64,000 nucleotides of DNA from Asparagopsis taxiformis. Taxonomy: Eukaryota > Rhodophyta > Florideophyceae > Bonnemaisoniales > Bonnemaisoniaceae. The stretch covers positions 124,001 to 188,000 of the forward strand of contig JALQPE010000086.1 in the NCBI GenBank assembly GCA_030407315.1. The letters run 5' to 3'. The translations under genes and the position numbers were made by a program. Positions within the stretch are counted from its first letter, which is position 1. Each line of letters opens with the position of its first letter. The notes under the pieces were generated by a model, which saw only the letters and a program-made list of their open reading frames with translations, ran no database searches and had not been told where the DNA came from. Shown here in pieces: positions 38,916 to 48,812 of the stretch.

Positions 38916-38969
38916 GTTGTAGTTGTGTGCGAATGCGTATTATTTATTATAGTATGTTGGGACTAGTGG

Positions 38970-40754
38970 TCAGTTTGCCGCGGAAAGCGTGCGGTCGGCA
39001 CATGATGTGTCTTCGGGAGCGTCTTCATCTGCTTCGAACAGATCGCCGTCTAGTGTGTCAAGTGTGGCCGCGGAGAAAAAACGCGGTGCAATTCGTGATC
39101 GAATGAACATGAGCGTTGCGATAACGGATGGGAAAAACATGCTCGTCTTTTTGTTCAGCTTCAAAACCCACAGCATCGACAGACAAGCGCCCTGTAGCGC
39201 TGTAAAAGCATGCACTTGTTTCGCCGACACTCTATTCATAGGTGCATCATCCGGATAGAGCTTGGGATCCATAGCCAAGTATGGAATTCTGGCCAGAAAG
39301 TCGTTGCCCTTCATCATGTTCCTTCCCAAAAACAAAAACAAACCACTGATAACCGCCATCGGAATGCGTTTAACTATGGGCAGCAGAAACAGCGAACTAA
39401 GAATGCCAGCGTGTGTAAAAAAGGCCGTGAGTCGATTCTCCTGTACTGATACAATAACGTCTTTTCCATTTCGCGATTCAATCTGTGCAAGCGCCTGCAC
39501 GTGCGCGAGCGACTGGACGGTTCCGGCACACATCAGTGGCAAGCCGCAAACTGAGCACAGCAGCGTGCAGAGAGCAAGTATGAGCATGTCCAGATGATAG
39601 CCGGGACCCTTCTTCAATCGGTGGATTGGCGAGTTGACGACGCGGGTGGAGATGTTTTGGTCGAGGAAGAATAGACAAGTGAGGAGAATGGCCGGGACAA
39701 TAGCAGCAATTCGAACAGGCATAGGAGCGGCAGTAAGTGGTACAAGAAGGGCGCGTCCACCAGCCAATTGAAAGGTTGCTGGAATCGACAAACGCTCCAA
39801 TCCAAACTTTGCCAATGCTGGTAGTGACGCAATGGTACTCATAATAGCTATAGAGAGTACCGGACCAAAGTCGGCCAATGTATCACGCGCCCGTTTGAAC
39901 AAATAACGCGACGTTCGCAATCCGACGAGAAATTGACCTACGAGAAATGTGCCTAACGCTAATGTGAGTCCTATAAAGGGCGTCGTTTTGTTTGCACCAA
40001 CAACAAAAAAGGCGCCCAACAGCGTGCGCGACGCTTCGTACAAATAGTTTGTAGCAATGAGCGAGTTGAAAATATCATCAGTAAAGCGCGTGCAATACTT
40101 GATCAAATCACTAGTATTCGCAATAGAAGCGATGGTGAGAATCAACGCGGTCCAAATACCGACCCAGGCGTACGTCGGTAGAAACGCCACACCAGCCAGT
40201 CCACAAAACCCGTAGAGCGACGTCGTAAACGCGAGTGTCAATCCCGTGGGAGCCACAAAGGTGAGGGGCTGTCCGGACAGCACGGCGTACAACATGCCGG
40301 TGACGCCGGACGAGAGTAGAAACTCCACGACGCCCATCGAGGCGCCGGTGAGCGCCGACGTGATACCGCCAAATGCGACGACGGGGGCCAGACATGCAAA
40401 GTAGAGGAAGAGCACAGCGGAGATGGATTTGAAACGGAGTCCGTCCGTCCAATCGGAACGATACAACGGCCATCGTCGTGCGAGATCTCCGCGAAGCCCT
40501 TCGCCCCAGCGTGTGGGCGCGATGCGCACCGCGCTACCCGGCGGTCCCAACGGCCAGTCCACGGCCTCGTTATTGCTGTCGATGCCTGGCGGCGACGCGC
40601 TGCAATGGAAGCGGGGCGGTGCGAGGCGCGTGCGCACGCGCAGACGCGTCGCGCTCCATTGCGGCGTGCAGCGACGTTGGATGCAGTTGGCACGCGTGCC
40701 AAGGAGCAGCGGGGCTGAAGCGACAAAGGCGTGTGTGGCAGTTGTTGGTGCCAT
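38970..40754 (-). CDS. SLC4-type anion (bicarbonate/borate) transporter with plastid-like leader
   Basis: 594 residues. The first 55-60 are basic, Ser/Ala/Arg-rich with Phe at position 10 (MAPTTATHAFVASAPLLLGT), a likely transit peptide. Then the SLC4 membrane core: LFLYFACLAPVVAFGG in TM1, GVTGMLYAVLSGQPLTFVAPTG in TM3 region, about 12-14 TM helices, LLTCLFFLDQNISTRVVN, KKGPGYHLDMLILA, GLPLMCAGTVQSLAHVQAL, and a GLFLFLGRNMMKGNDF block. The LDQNI and KG.GYH.D motifs are hallmarks of SLC4/BOR1. The large cytosolic N-terminal domain of animal anion exchangers is absent. Bicarbonate is used by diatom SLC4; a plastid-envelope bicarbonate role is plausible but inferred, borate is the alternative. 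Confidence 0.9.
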   Translation of the reverse strand: MAPTTATHAFVASAPLLLGTRANCIQRRCTPQWSATRLRVRTRLAPPRFHCSASPPGIDSNNEAVDWPLGPPGSAVRIAPTRWGEGLRGDLARRWPLYRSDWTDGLRFKSISAVLFLYFACLAPVVAFGGITSALTGASMGVVEFLLSSGVTGMLYAVLSGQPLTFVAPTGLTLAFTTSLYGFCGLAGVAFLPTYAWVGIWTALILTIASIANTSDLIKYCTRFTDDIFNSLIATNYLYEASRTLLGAFFVVGANKTTPFIGLTLALGTFLVGQFLVGLRTSRYLFKRARDTLADFGPVLSIAIMSTIASLPALAKFGLERLSIPATFQLAGGRALLVPLTAAPMPVRIAAIVPAILLTCLFFLDQNISTRVVNSPIHRLKKGPGYHLDMLILALCTLLCSVCGLPLMCAGTVQSLAHVQALAQIESRNGKDVIVSVQENRLTAFFTHAGILSSLFLLPIVKRIPMAVISGLFLFLGRNMMKGNDFLARIPYLAMDPKLYPDDAPMNRVSAKQVHAFTALQGACLSMLWVLKLNKKTSMFFPSVIATLMFIRSRIAPRFFSAATLDTLDGDLFEADEDAPEDTSCADRTLSAAN

Positions 40755-41193
40755 GGTGCGATTGGGGTCGATGCGGTTGCGATGTGATGAGTTGGAAGGT
40801 GATCTGAAATAGTGATGTTACCCAACTCGATGCGGCTGCACAATGCAATTTCAAAGGTTGCAATCACGCGTCTGCTCGTTGCGCGAAGCGACACTGTGCG
40901 CCACCAATTTGGCGAATTGTAGACCGCTGGTGGACTTGAATTTTGGAGATTTGTATGAGAGCTAAAATGCGATACGAGATCAAAGGCGCATGAAACCGCC
41001 TCCCTCTGCATGGGAAAGCTCATTTTTTATATAATATTCTTCAACGTGGAGTACGTGTCAATGTGATACCGTCTCTATTTCTACCTCAAACCAACGCACA
41101 CGTCATGCTCATTCTTCGATTGCCCAACCAGCGCAATATGCCGATCAAAACGCGCCACACTACTTGCTCGATGCCCTCTCGCCACCACTCCGT
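40755..41193. other. Intergenic region with SLC4 promoter
   Basis: About 440 bp between two minus-strand genes. It holds the TATA-like element at 41023-41034 for the SLC4 gene. No gene recognised. Confidence 0.45.
41023..41034 (-). promoter_or_regulatory. TATA-like element upstream of SLC4 gene
   Basis: TTATATAAAAAA on the gene strand, about 270 bp before the ATG at 40754. Confidence 0.4.
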
Positions 41194-43347
41194 TCAGCGC
41201 TGGACCCTTACAATACCGCGCAACAATTGCTTGACCGTGTTGGTCAGTCGTGTGCGGTTGTACAAATCGCCCGTCTGTCGAATCGCCTCCGCAGTGGTCG
41301 GATACGGATGGATCACAGTCGCCAGAGCGCCCAGACCCGTGCCCGATTGCATAGCCAATGTCAATTCCGAAATCATGTTACCTGCACCTTCGCCCACGAT
41401 GGATGCGCCCAGAATCGTGTCCGATTTCGCTTCGACATGAATGCGAACCATTCCCAACGTTGTACCGTCACAAATCGCTCGGTCATTGTCGTTGAAATGC
41501 TTTTCAAACGTCTTGTACGCAATCTTCTTCTCCTTCATATCATCTTCGTACAGGCCCACATGCGCAATTTCCGGTGACGTAAACGTGGCGTATGGAATCA
41601 ACAGATTGGACATCTTGTCCTTTCCGAGGAACAGAGCGTTGCGAATCACCATTCTCGCCATGAAATCGGCAGCATGTGTAAACTTGAACATGCTGCAGCA
41701 GTCACCAACGCCATAGATTCGCGTGTTGGTAGTTTGAAGCATGTCGTTGACCTTGAGTCCACTCTTGAGATCGTATTCCACCCCGGCGGTCTCGAGATCC
41801 AAATTACCCACATTCGGCTTACGTCCAGTCGACACTAGAATGGCGTCAAACAAGTACTCCTTTTTCTGCCCACTCTCGATCGTGTTCATACGAATTTCTT
41901 CAAACCCTTCCGATGACACCAGACCTGTTGCTTCCACAGACACGTATGATTCGATGCTCAACATAAACTTGACACCGTCACTCTCCATCTGTGCTTTGAT
42001 GATAGCACTCAAGTCCTGATCTTCCTTGGGAAGCACCTTTCCAGAGCGTCCAAACATGATGACCTGGGAGCCGAGCCTTTGCATGGCCTGTCCAAGTTCC
42101 ATACCGATCACACCGGTTCCAATAACCGCCAGACGCTTTGGTAGCTCGGTCAAGTTGAAAAACGTTTCATTGGTCATCACAGCCGGATGCGGCGTAGTAT
42201 CCTTGGCCGCAATGCTCCTCTCATGCAGTTCCATGAGGCCGGGAATGGATGGGATAGACGGATATCCACCAGTTGCAATGACCGCCTTTTTAAACTCGAG
42301 AGTCTTTCCATTCACTACAACGGTGCTCTGCGATGTGAACTTTGCAAAGCCAAAGTAGACATCAACGCCGAGCTTGCGCGTGTACCTCGATGCAGCATCT
42401 GCCTCGCTAATATGCGAACGAATAGTCCTGAGACGTTTCATAGTCTGTGCGAAATCAACCGACACGGTGCCATCAAACGAAATACCCGACTCTTCCAGAT
42501 GCTTTGTATTCTTAACTGTATGCGCAAGGTTGGCGGCATGGATGAGCGATTTGGACGGCACACAACCGACGTTGAGACAATCACCGCCGAGAACATTGGC
42601 TTCGATGAGGGCCACCTTTGCGCCGAGACCGGCTGCTCCGGAGGACGTGACGAGACCACCAGCACCGGCTCCGATGACGACGAGGTTGTACACACCGTTG
42701 AACTCTGGGTCGATCCATTCGGGCGGATGCACGTTGTCGAGCAGTTTTACATTCTGCTCGTCCATGGGCCAAAAAGAGGACTCTATATGGCGTGTACCCT
42801 CGTCAAAGGTCGGTTCTGGTAGTTTCGGGGTGAGATCGCGCTTGGCCTTCATGGTGGTATTAGAAACGAAATCGGCCCACGACACGACGCGACCGGTGCC
42901 AGTTGTCGGTACACCGCCGCGTTCGCTATCTTCAATGAATTTGTAGAAGAGCTCGTCGTCCTTGAAGTCGTGATCTCTGACGCAGTGCTCGATCAAGCCG
43001 GCTTCCTGCATGAGGAGACCGAGTTTCACAGCGTCTTCGCGGGTGCTAGCGGTGCCACTGGTGACCATCCATTGGACTGCTTCGGAGCCTATAAAGCAGT
43101 TTTTAAAGGTGGAAAGACGAAACTTGCGGTCCTTGATGGTGACATTTTTCTTAAAGTTTTGCACGAGCTCTTGCAGATCGAGCCCGTCGGCGTCGGTGGA
43201 GAAGGAGAGACTGGACATGGGTGCGGTGTAGGGCGTTGTCTTGGGCGGATTGCGACGCGGAAGGCGGGGACACTTGAAGGCGGCGAAGGTATGCTGGAGA
43301 CGCGGAACGGGTCGGAATGGTGATGAGAAGGCGGGCGATGTCGACAT
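41194..43347 (-). CDS. DEP-domain pyridine nucleotide-disulfide oxidoreductase (mercuric reductase-like)
   Basis: 717 residues from the ATG at 43347; the frame is open further up, but that DNA is AT-rich and unlike coding sequence. A second ATG at 43218 would drop a Phe/Arg/Pro-rich leader (MSTSPAFSSPFRPVPRLQHT) that looks like a transit peptide. Residues about 50-145 form a DEP domain (FKNCFIGSEAVQWMV...; DDELFYKF). From about 225 comes a class I flavin disulfide reductase: FAD motif VVIGAGAGGLV, redox pair in GGDCLNVGCVPSK, NAD motif AVIGTGVIGMELGQAM, second FAD motif YGVGDCC and C-terminal IHPYPTTAEAIRQ. The mercuric-reductase-like branch does not necessarily act on mercury. A DEP domain on such an enzyme is unusual. 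TTATA at 43371-43375 (gene strand TATAA) lies very close to the first ATG. Confidence 0.92.
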   Translation of the reverse strand: MSTSPAFSSPFRPVPRLQHTFAAFKCPRLPRRNPPKTTPYTAPMSSLSFSTDADGLDLQELVQNFKKNVTIKDRKFRLSTFKNCFIGSEAVQWMVTSGTASTREDAVKLGLLMQEAGLIEHCVRDHDFKDDELFYKFIEDSERGGVPTTGTGRVVSWADFVSNTTMKAKRDLTPKLPEPTFDEGTRHIESSFWPMDEQNVKLLDNVHPPEWIDPEFNGVYNLVVIGAGAGGLVTSSGAAGLGAKVALIEANVLGGDCLNVGCVPSKSLIHAANLAHTVKNTKHLEESGISFDGTVSVDFAQTMKRLRTIRSHISEADAASRYTRKLGVDVYFGFAKFTSQSTVVVNGKTLEFKKAVIATGGYPSIPSIPGLMELHERSIAAKDTTPHPAVMTNETFFNLTELPKRLAVIGTGVIGMELGQAMQRLGSQVIMFGRSGKVLPKEDQDLSAIIKAQMESDGVKFMLSIESYVSVEATGLVSSEGFEEIRMNTIESGQKKEYLFDAILVSTGRKPNVGNLDLETAGVEYDLKSGLKVNDMLQTTNTRIYGVGDCCSMFKFTHAADFMARMVIRNALFLGKDKMSNLLIPYATFTSPEIAHVGLYEDDMKEKKIAYKTFEKHFNDNDRAICDGTTLGMVRIHVEAKSDTILGASIVGEGAGNMISELTLAMQSGTGLGALATVIHPYPTTAEAIRQTGDLYNRTRLTNTVKQLLRGIVRVQR

Positions 43348-45063
43348 GCAGCAAGGGAGTGTAGCGCGCTTTATAATAGTGCCAGTCGATGGTGCAGGAG
43401 GCATTTGGGCCCAGCGTGAATTATCAAGAAAGCAACAGCGCGGAAGTTGGTACGAGTGTATCATAGCAGAGATTGCGGGCCACGTCGTTGAAGGAGAAAT
43501 GATTTTGAAATATGTGATGATGTGGTTGGAAGGCGAAGAAATATCTATTTTTCTACGCGGAATTTTTGCAAAAATTTGGCCATTCTGATGTAATGGAATG
43601 AAGGGAAAATACCAGCACAGGTACGCTGCCGACCATCGGTTATGTTTATCGGTGCAATGTGATTGGTTGGGCATATCCAGTGATACGAGCAACAACATCG
43701 GTGGCCAAATCGTGAGCTGGCATGTTTTCGTTGAAAAAGTGTAGAAAACAGACAGAAATTGAACAAATTTGAGTCGCACCTGACGTCAGCACAACAACTT
43801 GGAAGATCGAGTTACCACCTCGACATCGCACAAACGAATTCATGAATTCGACCAGCACGATAACTCTCGGATGCACGTGCCTCAACAACCAAGACGAAAT
43901 GCATATTCCATGATGTGGCCTATTTCTCATATGCGCGCAAAAGAAACAGCGACACCACCCAACCGCTCTCGATACTCGTCTACTCCACCGATGTGCTCCA
44001 TACATTTATACACAGATCAGCGCGCAAAACGCAATGCATTTGAGCAGCCCCAGCGATGATAGAGGCGATGGACCACGTCGATAACTGCAGCGAGTCGTAC
44101 ACACACGTTCAAACGCGATTAGAAATGGTGACAGCGAGCGTCGGCTAATCGAAACTGGACTCCAACGCGAACGGCGGCCAAACGCACCGGTAGACAGGGG
44201 CGCCACACGTCGGTCTGACAGTAACCGATCGGACAATCCATTGCGCGAGCGAAAAAAAACAAGTGCGCCGTCACGACATCCAACCGTTGCATCCGCAGAT
44301 GTAGCATCGTCGGCCATCCGCCTGTCGGCGCGGCAGATTCCAGCGCATCAGCACACGGACATGATGTAGGTCCGCCGCATGTCATGGCATGGCTCTGTAG
44401 CGGTGCGAGGAGCGGTCACGGCGAGGATCGGCGCGTAATGGACTGAGTGGACGGCGGCACGAAATCCAACGGAAATGTTCCACGCGAGATAGAACATCAG
44501 ATGATCGATTGACGACCTATCAAATTGCACGCGTTTTTATATAAGCAATTGCAATCTCATCTGGTCTGCCTGAACGCGCTCGTGTCAGGTGCGGCGTGTC
44601 TGCGCGTGGGGCGGCGCGGAACGGAGCGGCGCATTGGATGCACGATGCGATTGAATTGCACGTGATGCGCGTGTGACGTTTGAGTATCGAAACAGTGTGA
44701 TCGATGGCACGAGATGTACGGCGCATGCGTGCAGGCGGGCGAAATCATGGGCCTTTTTTTGGGCGTGATTTTGGAGAGTCATGATTGCGCGCCGTCGAGT
44801 CGCGTCGCGTCGCATTATTACAATAATATACAATGGGCGTGTGTGCGCATGGCGTGCGTACTTTCGCGAGTTATCGTCAGTGCGACGGCATGCAGGCGCT
44901 GAGACTGGACTCGACTGCGTAGCGGAGTGAGTGCCAGCTGGCGTCTATGACGGCGTCATGGCGCTGGAGCAATGTGTGAAAAGGAACGTTTATATTGCGC
45001 GAGGATTGGGCGCTGGATAATTATACTCAACACAGTTGCGTGTGCTCGGTTGATTTTTTTTGT
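43348..45063. other. Intergenic region
   Basis: 1.7 kb between two minus-strand genes. Contains the 16-bp palindrome at 43835-43850, a TATATAAAAA on the minus strand near 44535 and runs of GTCGC near 44795-44812. Small frames on both strands have no domains. No RNA gene recognised. Confidence 0.5.
43835..43850. repeat. 16-bp perfect palindrome CGAATTCATGAATTCG
   Basis: Self-complementary over all 16 bases, in noncoding DNA. Function unknown; a chance occurrence is possible. Confidence 0.5.
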
Positions 45064-47238
45064 CTATTGCGCATAGTTGTAGAAAGCGGCGTTATACCAA
45101 ACGAGCGGCTTGGCAGGCGCGGATGCGGGCAAGTCGAGTCGTGTGATACGTGCAGCAACTAGAATATGATCCTGAACGTTTTCCACAAAGTCGACACACG
45201 CGTCCATGGCGAGCATGGATTTGTCATCGAGCGAGTGCACGGCATGTTGATTGAGCATGCTGTTGTTGACATGGCGAGCGGCGACGTCGTGCTGTTCGGA
45301 CGACAGTGCGTACAGTCGTAGCTCGCTGTCGACACCGCCAAAGGCAGCGAAAAAGGCGCTGGAATGGGTGATATTGAGATATACCATAGTTTTAGCCGCG
45401 TCCGGTACAACGACTGACGTGCCTGTCAGCGCGAGGCGACTGCCGTCAGCTGACGTTGTACTGACGAGCCAAACCATGGATGCAATCTGTCTCAGCATTG
45501 TTTTCGTTTGTTGCACCAGCGGTTGAAAGCCAAATTTCGAACGCGCAACTTTCAATTCAAACCGCATCGTTGCCAACACCGTGTGCTTAAACACAATTTC
45601 CGACGTTTGCACACTGCCAAGATTAATGCTGTCGACACGTGCCGCTACAATAGCTGTGTGCTGATGCTCGAAAATATGAACGAATGACAGATTCACCGCG
45701 ATGGCACCCTGCTTGCGAGTAGCACTGTTCGGCGCCGACGTGTATATTCGGCATGATAATTTGTTGTGTTCATCTTCATCATTCAAACTGGCGCCTTTGA
45801 CAAACGCAAGCGGTACAACAAAAGTCAATAATTGATACGGCTGCATGGAACATGCCACGATGGAATTGACCTCGATTTGGCGCTGCTGAAACTCTACACT
45901 GCCGTACTGTTGCAGTGTATTCGCAAGTATAGTGTCTCCATCCGCGCTTGATACAGTTGTATCTCGTGCATCTTGAGCTGCAGCTTGGCCCAATGAGAGC
46001 GCTTCAAACATGGCACCTGCAACCGTCACAGGCACCGTTGCATCATCGCCATCATTTGCACGACCCATCACACAGTACCCCAATATCCTCTCCGCTTTTA
46101 ACAGTGCATCCACAAATGCGACCGTCTCTTCCAAATTGCCAAACGTCATCGCCGCAGTAGCCATCGCATCGGCCGTGACGCACGTCTTGGCCACGATGCA
46201 CACCGATCCAACCGACTTACCATTCGCTTTCATAACCGTCAATTGACTCGGCACAGCGATATGGTGATAGCCATACTTTTGCATTGCGAAATAATCACCC
46301 GACGTAGCAATAGCACTGTCCGACACATCGGCCACATAACCGATATCACTCTCCGATAGCATATCCTTCATATTGGCGTTCTTCCAATGTTGGAACAAAC
46401 GCTTCAAAGGCGGCGGTCGCACAACAGCAGCACGCCACGGTCTACCAGCGGGATGTCGACCGCAAGCACGAATGTCGCCCGCCCAATCCACATAGCAATC
46501 CTCATAGCCGGCATCGTGCAAAGCCTGCACAATATGGTCAATAACAAAACCTTTTGAAAGTCCGTCCAAATCGACAATCGTATGCGCATTACCCCTGGCC
46601 ACCGAATGATCACGATCGTTACGCTCCAAACGCCTCGTCCACCCGACCGCGAATCGATACGGCTTCAGCTCGCCCGGCAGCGGCGGGCGCTGTCTATCCG
46701 TAATGCAATTTTCAAACAGGGCGGTCAACACGCCAGTGGTCGGGTCGAAACGGCCGTCGGACAATGTGTGCATATCATCCACAACAGTGAAGAGAGCGCT
46801 CAATTGTTTCGAAATTGGCATTGATTTGCCCGGCTTGCACGCATTGAGACGCGAAATTTCACTGTGCTCATTCCATCCGTTCAGCACGTCGTTTGCGGAT
46901 TGAAACACGTGCGACACAATGCGTTGCACATCCGATTGCACGTCCTGTCGGGCGACCATCACGGTGTACGGCATGGTCATCGCAATGCCGGTGAGCACAG
47001 TGCATGGATGGGGGTCGGATTGGGAGGCCAATTTGCGCAATTTAGTTTGTGCAGCATCGCGACGGATGAGAGGGATTTTGCCCGAGGTGTCGAGCAGACC
47101 GTGGAAGGGCACTGCGGCGGTGGAGGAGTCGACGAGACTGGCAGCTGTTTGGGTTTCGTATGCGGGGGTAGCGACGGGTTCGGACGGAGCGCGGGGAGAG
47201 GGTTGGGGCGGATCGGGTTTGGATGAGGTGCAACCCAT
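45064..47238 (-). CDS. apbE: ApbE FAD:protein FMN transferase fused to a flavin reductase-like domain
   Basis: 724 residues from the ATG at 47238. That start reads MGCTSSKPD, a classic Gly2 myristoylation/Cys3 palmitoylation signal; the open frame further up (to 47556) looks like leader DNA. Residues about 60-430 are ApbE: SEISRLN, TIVDLDGLSKGFVIDH, YVDWAGDIRACG (usually GGD), SAIATSGDYF and VTADAMATAAMTFG with the metal/FAD-site residues. ApbE attaches FMN covalently to Thr of target flavoproteins. The last 190 residues match the FMN-binding split-barrel of RutF/HpaC flavin reductases: LRQIASMVWLVSTTSADGSR, LYALSSEQHDVAARHVN, VENVQDHILVAARITRLD and PLVWYNAAFY. A region of about 130 residues between them is unassigned. 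Both domain calls are firm; the joint role is inferred. Confidence 0.88.
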   Translation of the reverse strand: MGCTSSKPDPPQPSPRAPSEPVATPAYETQTAASLVDSSTAAVPFHGLLDTSGKIPLIRRDAAQTKLRKLASQSDPHPCTVLTGIAMTMPYTVMVARQDVQSDVQRIVSHVFQSANDVLNGWNEHSEISRLNACKPGKSMPISKQLSALFTVVDDMHTLSDGRFDPTTGVLTALFENCITDRQRPPLPGELKPYRFAVGWTRRLERNDRDHSVARGNAHTIVDLDGLSKGFVIDHIVQALHDAGYEDCYVDWAGDIRACGRHPAGRPWRAAVVRPPPLKRLFQHWKNANMKDMLSESDIGYVADVSDSAIATSGDYFAMQKYGYHHIAVPSQLTVMKANGKSVGSVCIVAKTCVTADAMATAAMTFGNLEETVAFVDALLKAERILGYCVMGRANDGDDATVPVTVAGAMFEALSLGQAAAQDARDTTVSSADGDTILANTLQQYGSVEFQQRQIEVNSIVACSMQPYQLLTFVVPLAFVKGASLNDEDEHNKLSCRIYTSAPNSATRKQGAIAVNLSFVHIFEHQHTAIVAARVDSINLGSVQTSEIVFKHTVLATMRFELKVARSKFGFQPLVQQTKTMLRQIASMVWLVSTTSADGSRLALTGTSVVVPDAAKTMVYLNITHSSAFFAAFGGVDSELRLYALSSEQHDVAARHVNNSMLNQHAVHSLDDKSMLAMDACVDFVENVQDHILVAARITRLDLPASAPAKPLVWYNAAFYNYAQ

Positions 47239-48051
47239 GATGAAATGATAGTCGGACGGATGGACGGATGGCGGAGATGAGGGCAAGAGTGAAATAAGAT
47301 GCAGGGTGCACGAATGCCGCACGATGGGGGCGATAAACTGGATGGGGATACACTGAGTCTGTCTGTCCGAGAGATCGACGACGGAATTGGCAACGTGTAA
47401 AGGAGACGGGCTGACGGGACTGACATGGCGATCTGAGGGGCGCGGCGACGCGTTGGGCGTATGTAAGTTGAAAAGGATTGGCAGTTGATCAGGTGCGTAT
47501 GATGGTTGTTGCGTTGCTTCCAACACGTCAGCTGCGCAAGTTGAAGTGCTAATCACTTGTTGTATCTGTTGACGTGTGTTTGCCAGTTATCGAAAATTAT
47601 ATGCACAATTGGGACATTATTACATGATCGTCTGCTCCAATCAGCATGCAAACAAAAAATACTATGTTTCCTCTCTGCTTCACACGCTTATCCATCCCTC
47701 TTCCCGCCGGACACTTTGACACACTAGTGTAGCCCAACACCCACACCAGTTGCCACCTCTAAATAAGCCGCTGTCTTTCGCTCTTCCCCGACAATCCACC
47801 CACCCACCCACCCAACTAACCGACCGACCAACCAGCCAGCCAGCCAGCCAGTTGTCCATTCATTCATCCATCCATCCATCTATCCATCCATCATTCATCT
47901 ATCCATCCATCCATCCATCCAGCCAGCCAGCCAACCAGTCAGCCAGTCTGAGCCGTTCAGCGCGCAACACAACCAGCCCTGCCGCGCACGCCCGGCCACC
48001 CACCCACCCGCCGCATCTGTCAATCTTCATGCGCATGCATGAGCGGTCGCG
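47239..48051. other. Divergent intergenic region with tetranucleotide repeats
   Basis: About 810 bp between the divergent ApbE-fusion and 48052 genes. CCAAT motifs occur on the minus strand near 47386 and 47475. The right half is a C-rich leader dominated by CCAN tetranucleotides. Confidence 0.5.
47797..47946 (+). repeat. Compound microsatellite (CCAC)n, (CCAG)n, (CCAT)n
   Basis: About 150 bp of tetranucleotide tracts sharing CCAN: CCAC repeats, then CCGA/CCAA, CCAG repeats, CATT/CATC/CCAT repeats and again CCAG. All lie in the presumed 5' leader of the plus-strand gene at 48052. Another short CCAC tract follows at about 47996-48012. Confidence 0.9.
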
Positions 48052-48663
48052 ATGAGCACGGGTCGTCTCATCATCGCTCCAGAAAGTCCGCCAGCAACGC
48101 CACCGACATCTTCGCAAGCATCAGCTTCGCGATTGATGGCGCCGAAAGCGCGCGCCTCATTCGACGTGCAAGCCGTCATGCCGCGACACGTGCCGGGCGC
48201 GCAGGGCGCGCGTTCGTATCGTGAGCGCGACGGCGCCATGTTTCCCTTCGATGAAGATATGCATCATCAAAACACGCGTCCGACAGAAAGTGTGGACGCA
48301 ACAAATTCACCCGGCCATTCTGGTCGTGCACAATCAAACTATTCCTATCCACCCACCAACAACGCCTACAATCATCACGACTACTTCACTCCTCCATCCC
48401 GAAGACCTCGTGCGCGCCATAACGCCCGCCCCCGCAGAAACAACCAACGCGCCTCTGCTCCCATCTCCATTCCTTCCGCTACAAAGTACCAGGAGCAGAT
48501 CGAGTCGCAGAAGAGACAAGCCGAGCTCGACCGTCAGCGTGACACCGCGAGAAAAAATGAAAAGGACAAGCAGAAAAAGGAGAGGAAGGATTCCGCTGTG
48601 GCTGCCAGCAGTTTGGGAAGTGCTAATAATGGTGGTTCTAGTAGTAACTCGCTAGATGACTAG
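48052..48663 (+). CDS. Small disordered protein with basic C-terminal helix
   Basis: 203 residues; no family recognised. Mostly low-complexity and disordered: Pro/Ser/Ala-rich start, Asn/Tyr/His-rich middle (SYPPTNNAYNHHDYF), Arg-rich PSRRPRARHNARPRRNNQR, then a highly charged helix (QEQIESQKRQAELDRQRDTA, continuing RKNEKDKQKKERK) and a Ser/Asn tail. Such composition is common in RNA-binding or scaffold proteins. The short gap to the next plus-strand gene (150 bp to its likely ATG) leaves little room for a promoter. Real gene likely but not certain. Confidence 0.6.
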   Translation: MSTGRLIIAPESPPATPPTSSQASASRLMAPKARASFDVQAVMPRHVPGAQGARSYRERDGAMFPFDEDMHHQNTRPTESVDATNSPGHSGRAQSNYSYPPTNNAYNHHDYFTPPSRRPRARHNARPRRNNQRASAPISIPSATKYQEQIESQKRQAELDRQRDTARKNEKDKQKKERKDSAVAASSLGSANNGGSSSNSLDD

Positions 48664-48812
48664 CTACTTTCTTTCCTATGGTAAACCCTTTCTTCCTCAT
48701 CCTCTTCCTTCCACCGACGCAAATGCTCAATTTCCCATTTTTCTACCAATCATTTCCAATATTATTATACGCAGCAACCCATCCTCCTCAATTCGTTGTC
48801 TCCAATCCCGTC

